Part shown: positions 59,050 through 64,000 of the stretch, in pieces
How the letters are laid out: each line of letters starts with the position of its first letter
Numbering within the stretch: the first letter of the stretch is position 1
Assembly (NCBI RefSeq): GCF_010723575.1
Contig: NZ_BLKZ01000002.1
Coordinates: 930,001 to 994,000, forward strand
Direction: 5' to 3'
DNA length: 64,000 bases
DNA from: Mycobacterium bourgelatii
Lineage (GTDB): Bacteria; Actinomycetota; Actinomycetes; Mycobacteriales; Mycobacteriaceae
Notes under the pieces: generated by a model
What the model was told of the DNA's origin: nothing
What the model saw: only the letters and a program-made list of their open reading frames with translations
Database searches by the model: none
Made by a program: the position numbers and the translations under genes

Positions 59050-59511
59050 ATGACCGAGTCTCGCCCGCCATTTCCTCCGTTCACCCTTGAGACCGCGCTG
59101 CAGAAGGTCCAGGCCGCGGAGGACGCGTGGAATACCTGCGATCCCGAGCGCGTCAGCCTGGCCTACACGGTCGACTCGGAATGGCGAAACCGCGACGAGC
59201 ACGTCGTCGGTAGAGAAGAGATAGTGGCGTTCCTGACTCGCAAGTGGCAACGCGAGCTCGACTACTCGCTACGCAAGAGTTTGTGGTGCTTCCACGACAA
59301 CCGCATCGCGGTGCGGTTTCAGTACGAAAGCCACGACCAGAACGGCCAGTGGTACCGCAGCTACGGCAATGAACTTTGGGAATTCACCCCAAGCGGGTTA
59401 ATGTCACGCCGCGAAGCAAGTATCAACGATGTGCCGATCGCTGAGACCGAGCGGCGGTACTTCGGAGCTCGACCTGCAGCGGAGCATGGCCGAGAAATAT
59501 CTCTTTGGTAG
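59050..59511 (+). CDS. DUF1348/NTF2-like protein
   Basis: 153 residues. KVQAAEDAWNTCDPERVSLAYT, SEWRNRDEHVVGREEIVAFL, FRYES-like FQYESHDQNGQWYRSYGNELWEF split by strands, and MSRREASINDVPI identify the DUF1348 branch of the NTF2 fold. Small cytoplasmic protein of unknown activity. It precedes pntAa by 33 bases and could be in the same transcript. Confidence 0.85.
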   Translation: MTESRPPFPPFTLETALQKVQAAEDAWNTCDPERVSLAYTVDSEWRNRDEHVVGREEIVAFLTRKWQRELDYSLRKSLWCFHDNRIAVRFQYESHDQNGQWYRSYGNELWEFTPSGLMSRREASINDVPIAETERRYFGARPAAEHGREISLW

Positions 59512-59544
59512 TGCAGCAGTGTACAGAAAGTAGACATACGCGCC

Positions 59545-60654
59545 ATGACAGATGCGCAAAACAACGCCTTGCGGGTCGGGGTGGTGGCCGAATCCGGACC
59601 GGACGAGCGGCGCGTTGCGCTGGTACCGAAGGCGGTCGCGTCGCTGGTCAGCAGTGGTGTCGCGGTCGTTGTCGAGGCCGGTGCAGGGGAGGGGGCGCTG
59701 CTTCCCGACGCGCTCTACACCGACGCGGGTGCCACGATCGGGGACGCATGGAGCGCCGACATCGTCGTCAAGGTCGCCCCGCCCAACGCCGAAGAAGTCG
59801 GCCGGCTGCGCAGCGGGCAGACGCTGATCGGCTTCCTCGCACCGCGCAACGCCGAGAACTCCATCGGCGCACTGAAGCAGGCCGGCGTGCAGGCCTTCGC
59901 CCTGGAGGCCATCCCGCGTATCTCCCGGGCCCAGGTGATGGACGCTTTGTCGTCGCAAGCCAACGTGGCCGGCTATAAGGCGGTACTCCTGGCGGCGTCG
60001 GAGCTGACCCGGTTCTTCCCGATGTTGACGACGGCGGCGGGCACGGTGAAGCCCGCCACGGTGCTGGTGCTCGGCGTCGGCGTGGCCGGGCTGCAGGCGT
60101 TGGCGACGGCCAAGCGGCTGGGCGCCCGGACCACCGGCTACGACGTGCGGCCCGAGGTGGCCGACCAGGTGCGCTCGGTGGGCGCGCAGTGGCTCGATGT
60201 CGGCATAGACGCCGCCGGTGAGGGCGGGTACGCCCGAGAGCTCACCGAAGAAGAGCGCGCCCAGCAGCAGCAGGCGCTGGAAAAGGCGATCAGCGGCTTC
60301 GACGTGGTGATCACCACCGCGCTGGTGCCGGGCCGGCCGGCACCGAGGCTGGTGACCGCTGCGGCGGTAGAGGCCATGAAGCCCGGCAGCGTGGTGGTCG
60401 ACCTGGCCGGCGAGACCGGCGGCAACTGCGAGCTGACCGAACCGGGCAAGACGGTGGTCAAGCACGACGTCACCATCGCCTCACCGCTGAACCTGCCGGC
60501 GACGATGCCGGAGCACGCCAGCGAGCTGTACAGCAAGAACATCACTGCGCTGCTGGACCTGTTGATCAAGGACGGCAAACTGGCCCCGGACTTCGACGAC
60601 GAAGTCATCGCGGAATCGTGTGTGACCCGCCAAAAGTCGGAGAAGGACTCCTAG
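59545..60654 (+). CDS. pntAa: NAD(P) transhydrogenase subunit alpha, part 1 (PntAa)
   Basis: 369 residues, orthologous to Rv0155. Soluble NAD(H)-binding domain I: VGVVAESGPDERRVALVPKAV at the start, KQAGVQAFALEAIPRISRAQ, the Rossmann motif VLVLGVGVAGLQALATAKRLG and YDVRPEV. With PntAb and PntB it forms the proton-translocating transhydrogenase that reduces NADP with NADH. The ATG at 59545 lacks a strong ribosome site. pntAb begins 3 bases after its stop. Confidence 0.96.
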   Translation: MTDAQNNALRVGVVAESGPDERRVALVPKAVASLVSSGVAVVVEAGAGEGALLPDALYTDAGATIGDAWSADIVVKVAPPNAEEVGRLRSGQTLIGFLAPRNAENSIGALKQAGVQAFALEAIPRISRAQVMDALSSQANVAGYKAVLLAASELTRFFPMLTTAAGTVKPATVLVLGVGVAGLQALATAKRLGARTTGYDVRPEVADQVRSVGAQWLDVGIDAAGEGGYARELTEEERAQQQQALEKAISGFDVVITTALVPGRPAPRLVTAAAVEAMKPGSVVVDLAGETGGNCELTEPGKTVVKHDVTIASPLNLPATMPEHASELYSKNITALLDLLIKDGKLAPDFDDEVIAESCVTRQKSEKDS

Positions 60655-60656
60655 AG

Positions 60657-60995
60657 ATGTACGACGAACTTCTAGCTAACCTGGCGATTCTCATCCTGTC
60701 CGGCTTCGTCGGATTTGCGGTGATCTCCAAGGTGCCCAACACGCTGCACACCCCGCTGATGTCGGGCACCAACGCCATCCACGGCATCGTGGTGCTCGGT
60801 GCCTTGGTGGTATTCGGCCGGGTCGAGAACCCCTCGTTGGCCGTGCAGATCATCCTGTTTGTGGCCGTGGTGTTCGGCACGTTGAACGTCATCGGCGGCT
60901 TCATCGTCACCGACCGCATGCTGGGCATGTTCAAGGGCAAGAAGAAGCCCCTGCCGGCCGCCAAGGCCGACGAGAAGGAGGCGATTGCCAAATGA
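60657..60995 (+). CDS. pntAb: NAD(P) transhydrogenase subunit alpha, part 2 (PntAb)
   Basis: 112 residues, membrane part of domain II, orthologous to Rv0156. Three to four helices: LLANLAILILSGFVGFAVI, MSGTNAIHGIVVLGALVVFG, AVQIILFVAVVFGTLNVIGG. Lys-rich C-terminal tail. AAGGA upstream; its stop overlaps the pntB ATG (ATGA at 60992-60995). Confidence 0.95.
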   Translation: MYDELLANLAILILSGFVGFAVISKVPNTLHTPLMSGTNAIHGIVVLGALVVFGRVENPSLAVQIILFVAVVFGTLNVIGGFIVTDRMLGMFKGKKKPLPAAKADEKEAIAK

Positions 60996-62416
60996 ACTAC
61001 TTGGTGATCAGCCTCTACATCCTCGCCTTCTCGCTGTTCATCTACGGTTTGATGGGCCTGACGGGACCCAAGACCGCGGTGCGCGGAAACCTGATCGCCG
61101 CGGTCGGCATGGCCATCGCCGTCGGGGCCACGCTGGTCATGATCAGGAACACCACCCAGTGGCCGCTGATCATCGCGGGCCTGGTGGTGGGTGTCGTGCT
61201 CGGGGTGCCGCCCGCGCGGCTGACCAAGATGACCGCGATGCCGCAGCTGGTGGCGTTCTTCAACGGTGTCGGTGGCGGCACCGTCGCCCTCATCGCGTTG
61301 TCGGAGTTCATTCAGACGTCCGGCTTCTCCGACTTCCAGCACGGTGAATCGCCGACCGTGCACATCGTGGTCGCTTCGCTGTTCGCCGCGATCATCGGTT
61401 CGATCTCGTTCTGGGGCTCGATCATCGCGTTCGGCAAGCTGCAGGAGATCATCTCCGGCGCGCCGATCGGCTTCGGTAAATTGCAGCAACCGGTAAACCT
61501 GCTGCTGCTGGCCGGGGCCGTGGCGGCCGCGGTGTACATCGGCGTGAACGCGCATCCCGGCACCGGGGGAGCACCGTTGTGGTGGATGATCGGACTGCTG
61601 GCCGCGGCGGGTGTGCTGGGCCTGATGGTGGTGCTGCCGATCGGCGGCGCCGACATGCCCGTCGTCATCTCCCTGCTGAACGCGATGACCGGCCTCTCGG
61701 CCGCGGCGGCCGGGTTGGCGTTGAACAACACCGCCATGATCGTGGCCGGCATGATCGTCGGCGCGTCCGGCTCGATCCTGACCAACCTGATGGCCAAGGC
61801 GATGAACCGCTCGATCCCGGCCATCGTCGCCGGTGGTTTCGGTGGCGGCGGCGTGGCCCCCAGCGGCGATGGTGGCGGCGACAAGCACGTCAAGTCCACC
61901 TCGGCGGCGGACGCCGCGATTCAGATGGCCTACGCCAACCAGGTGATCGTGGTGCCGGGCTACGGCCTGGCCGTCGCGCAGGCGCAGCACGCGGTGAAGG
62001 ACATGGCGTCGCTGCTCGAGGACAAGGGTGTGACGGTGAAGTACGCCATCCACCCGGTGGCCGGCCGGATGCCCGGGCACATGAACGTGCTGCTGGCCGA
62101 GGCCGAGGTCGACTACGACGCCATGAAGGACATGGACGACATCAACGACGAGTTCGCGCGTACCGACGTCGCGATCGTCATCGGCGCCAACGACGTCACC
62201 AACCCCGCGGCCCGTAACGATTCATCCAGCCCGATCTACGGCATGCCGATCCTCAACGTGGACAAGGCCAAGTCGGTGATTGTGCTCAAGCGGTCGATGA
62301 ACTCGGGATTCGCGGGCATCGACAACCCGCTGTTCTACGGCGAGGGCACCACGATGCTGTTCGGCGACGCGAAGAAATCGGTGACCGAGGTCGCTGAGGA
62401 GTTGAAGGCTCTCTAG
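60992..62416 (+). CDS. pntB: NAD(P) transhydrogenase subunit beta (PntB)
   Basis: 474 residues, orthologous to Rv0157. The N-terminal half is membrane domain II with about nine helices; the NADP-binding domain III begins near residue 295 with VIVVPGYGLAVAQAQHAV, followed by IHPVAGRMPGHMNVLLAEA, FARTDVAIVIGANDV and the C-terminal SMNSGFAGIDNPLFY. Completes the proton pump. A strong hairpin follows the stop. Confidence 0.96.
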   Translation: MNYLVISLYILAFSLFIYGLMGLTGPKTAVRGNLIAAVGMAIAVGATLVMIRNTTQWPLIIAGLVVGVVLGVPPARLTKMTAMPQLVAFFNGVGGGTVALIALSEFIQTSGFSDFQHGESPTVHIVVASLFAAIIGSISFWGSIIAFGKLQEIISGAPIGFGKLQQPVNLLLLAGAVAAAVYIGVNAHPGTGGAPLWWMIGLLAAAGVLGLMVVLPIGGADMPVVISLLNAMTGLSAAAAGLALNNTAMIVAGMIVGASGSILTNLMAKAMNRSIPAIVAGGFGGGGVAPSGDGGGDKHVKSTSAADAAIQMAYANQVIVVPGYGLAVAQAQHAVKDMASLLEDKGVTVKYAIHPVAGRMPGHMNVLLAEAEVDYDAMKDMDDINDEFARTDVAIVIGANDVTNPAARNDSSSPIYGMPILNVDKAKSVIVLKRSMNSGFAGIDNPLFYGEGTTMLFGDAKKSVTEVAEELKAL

Positions 62417-62425
62417 GTATCTCTG

Positions 62426-62449
62426 GACCCGCTAGCTCGCTAGCGGGTC
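62426..62449. terminator. Hairpin after pntB
   Basis: GACCCGCTAGC and GCTAGCGGGTC are exact reverse complements separated by two bases, 10 bases after the pntB stop and 16 bases from the stop of the convergent small gene. Bidirectional terminator. Confidence 0.75.
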
Positions 62450-62464
62450 ACGGCCACTAAAGGT

Positions 62465-62590
62465 CTAAACGGGCGGGTAGGACGGCGGCGGATAGCCGTT
62501 GCCGGACTCGACGCCCCGCAGGCCCCAGGTGAGGTATCCGAAGAAGAACTCGATTTCGTCGCTCACGTCGTAGTCAGGGCTCGGGTCCAT
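62465..62590 (-). CDS. 41-residue conserved small protein (Rv0157A-like)
   Basis: The reverse strand from ATG 62588-62590 to TAG 62465-62467 encodes a compact acidic-aromatic peptide. It starts MDPSPDYDVSDEIEFFFGYL and ends with a Pro/Tyr-rich tail (NGYPPPSYPPV). AAAGG and GGGAG precede the start. M. tuberculosis has a small gene, Rv0157A, in this slot as I recall, which supports reality. No transmembrane helix; function unknown. Confidence 0.7.
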   Translation of the reverse strand: MDPSPDYDVSDEIEFFFGYLTWGLRGVESGNGYPPPSYPPV

Positions 62591-62690
62591 GGGGCTCCCA
62601 CCTTTGCGCTCGTCATCGTTTCGCGACGTACTCCGTTACCAAGTCTAATCACATCGGCGTCGGTGCAACAGGCTGCGGCGGCCTTGCATA

Positions 62691-62706
62691 AACTGAACAA
62701 CCAGTT
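62691..62706. promoter_or_regulatory. Dyad upstream of the TetR gene
   Basis: AACTG-AACAAC-CAGTT, perfect 5-base arms, 29 bases before the ATG at 62736, in the divergent gap with the small protein gene. Possible autoregulatory operator. Confidence 0.35.
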
Positions 62707-62735
62707 GATTGGTAGAGGCAGTTAGCGAGTAACGG

Positions 62736-63359
62736 ATGGCATCTGAAACCGGGCTCTCCCGCCGTGAGGAGTTGCTGGCCGTCGCGACCAAGCTGTTCGC
62801 GGCACGTGGGTATCACGGAACGCGGATGGACGACGTTGCCGACGTGGTCGGCTTGAACAAGGCGACGGTCTACCACTACTACGCCAGCAAATCGCTGATC
62901 CTCTTCGACATTTATCGCCAGGCGGCCGAAGGCACGCTGGCCGCCCTGCACGACGACCCGTCCTGGACGGCGCGCGAGGCGCTGTACCAATACACGGCGC
63001 GACTGCTGGTCGGTATCGCGGACAATCCGGAGCGCGCGGCCGTGTACTTCCAGGAGCAGCCCTACATCACCGAGTGGTTCACGCCCGAACAGGTGGCAGA
63101 GGTCCGGGAGAAGGAAGCCCAGGTCTACGAGCACGTGCACGGCGTGATCGACCGCGGGATCGCCAGTGGCGAGTTCTATGAGTGCGACTCCCACGTGGTG
63201 GCGCTGGGCTACATCGGGATGACGTTAGGCAGCTACCGCTGGCTGCGCCCGCACGGACGGCGCACCGCCGAGGAGATTGCCGCCGAGTTCAGTAAGGCGC
63301 TGCTGCGCGGGTTGATCCGCGACGAGACGATTCGAACGACGTCGCCGCTGGGTTCCTGA
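62736..63359 (+). CDS. TetR-family regulator (Rv0158 counterpart)
   Basis: 207 residues. RREELLAVATKLFAARGYHG, helix-turn-helix TRMDDVADVVGLNKATVYHYY, and a KstR2/FadR-like ligand domain with AVYFQEQPYITEWFTPEQ. Divergent from the small gene at 62465; its own promoter has a dyad at 62691-62706. Targets are unknown, though the family in mycobacteria often governs lipid catabolism. Confidence 0.92.
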   Translation: MASETGLSRREELLAVATKLFAARGYHGTRMDDVADVVGLNKATVYHYYASKSLILFDIYRQAAEGTLAALHDDPSWTAREALYQYTARLLVGIADNPERAAVYFQEQPYITEWFTPEQVAEVREKEAQVYEHVHGVIDRGIASGEFYECDSHVVALGYIGMTLGSYRWLRPHGRRTAEEIAAEFSKALLRGLIRDETIRTTSPLGS

Positions 63360-63370
63360 ACCCGCAGGGC

Positions 63371-64000
63371 TCACCAGTCGATGGGCGGGATGATGTGCAG
63401 AGCGTCGCCCAGGCTGCCGCTGAGCAGCGACAGCAATGTCACCTGTTGCTGGCCGAAGTTGATGTTCAGCCCTGGGTTGGTCGAGGGGATCCACGGATAG
63501 ACGTCCGGGAAGTGCTCCGGACCCCACAATCCGATATCTACGCCGAGTCCCACCGCGGCGCCGTAGGGCCCCAGCAAGCTCCCGGTGAGCAGGTAGTAGC
63601 CCACCGTGAGCGGGTTGGGAATGTTGAGCAGCGCGGCTGGGGTCGAGATGTCCGCGTACATGCCGGTGGGTCCGTAGTCGGAGTAACCCAGGTCGACCAT
63701 CACCCGGAGCACCGGCTGGAAGATGTCGGCGACGACCGGGCCGGCGAATGGGATGTTGCGGATCGGCTGCAACAGAGGCAGATCCTGCGTCAGCAACATG
63801 TAGTACGACGTGTTGCCGGCGTAGCCCGGGGACGTGGGTAGCGGAACCGCGTTGGCCAGGTCGGCCGCCGTCAGGTCCGTCACGCCGCCGTGCACGAAGA
63901 AGTAACCCATGATGGCGTTGATGTCGGACAGGATGTTGAGCGGATACTGCGGCGTGTGGCCGATGCCGTCGTATTGAAGCGTGTAGATGTGCGTCTCGTA
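63371..64000 (-). CDS. PE3: PE family protein with PE-PPE domain, C-terminal part, cut by window edge (PE3 type)
   Basis: The frame is open from base 64000 to a stop at 63371, 209 codons. Visible: YTLQYDGIGHTPQYPLNILS, DINAIMGYFFVHGGV, TSPGYAGNTSYYMLLTQDLPLLQPI and YSDYGPTGMYADISTPAALL, the second half of the PE-PPE hydrolase domain. The PE domain and nucleophile serine are beyond the window. Position matches Rv0159c (PE3). No frameshift in the visible part. Confidence 0.9.
   Translation of the reverse strand, partial: YETHIYTLQYDGIGHTPQYPLNILSDINAIMGYFFVHGGVTDLTAADLANAVPLPTSPGYAGNTSYYMLLTQDLPLLQPIRNIPFAGPVVADIFQPVLRVMVDLGYSDYGPTGMYADISTPAALLNIPNPLTVGYYLLTGSLLGPYGAAVGLGVDIGLWGPEHFPDVYPWIPSTNPGLNINFGQQQVTLLSLLSGSLGDALHIIPPIDW

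Noticed and set aside
60605..62080. 491-codon open frame on the - strand
   Set aside because: Antisense to pntAb and pntB; composition is His/Arg/Gly-rich, as expected of a shadow frame.
1..64000. tRNA, rRNA, riboswitch or prophage genes
   Set aside because: No cloverleaf with a TTCGAATC-type T-arm in context, no rRNA-like stretch and no phage structural or integrase genes were seen; apart from the IS the window is ordinary chromosome.

Overview
The window is GC-rich actinobacterial DNA. It encodes mycolyltransferase antigen 85C, F420-dependent enzymes, the TreS-maltokinase pair, several PE-family proteins and one PE_PGRS protein. That combination points to a slow-growing Mycobacterium. Gene order from the L,D-transpeptidase gene to the last PE gene follows the M. 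tuberculosis segment Rv0116c-Rv0159c (from memory of that genome). Genes foreign to that segment, the presence of dps, an IS110-family element and the apparent absence of counterparts of Rv0122-Rv0124, Rv0128 and ephF argue for a non-tuberculous species outside the tuberculosis complex.

Layout. 1-10174: a carboxylic acid reductase cut by the window edge, ldtA, oxyS, oxcA/fadD7, a small membrane protein, fusA2 and a PPOX/F420-type protein. 10606-16111: secreted protease pepA, treS-mak (maltose-1-phosphate branch of alpha-glucan synthesis) and fbpC. 16310-18894: a MarR-ABC exporter operon and a phosphoesterase. 18915-23975: htdZ, fadE1, an epimerase-like gene, fgd2, a GNAT acetyltransferase and an acidic protein. 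23987-34359: an accessory block occupying the place of ephF. It holds a TetR-reductase-desaturase unit, a SRPBCC-LLM pair, DUF1214, an IS110 element, a TetR/sulfotransferase pair, an alcohol dehydrogenase and a Mop protein. 34371-51194: cyp138 and its TetR, msrA, Rv0138-Rv0142 counterparts, a PE_PGRS gene, dps, a ClC transporter, pirin-TetR, three tandem SAM methyltransferases and an aldehyde dehydrogenase. 51288-64000: SDR, quinone oxidoreductase, two PE hydrolases, ptbB, fadE2, the transhydrogenase operon pntAa-pntAb-pntB, a 41-residue protein missed by size filters, a TetR and a truncated PE gene.

Most notable is the IS110 element at 29787-31258. Its non-coding left end folds like a bridge RNA (5' stem-loop, target loop, donor loop). 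All four guide segments can be read against the actual flanks and element ends. Removing the element restores a TetR-DUF1214 operon with an ATGA overlap. The window is also rich in palindromic intergenic repeats, including a perfect 58-bp palindrome, and in inverted repeats placed as operators next to TetR, MarR and LysR genes.
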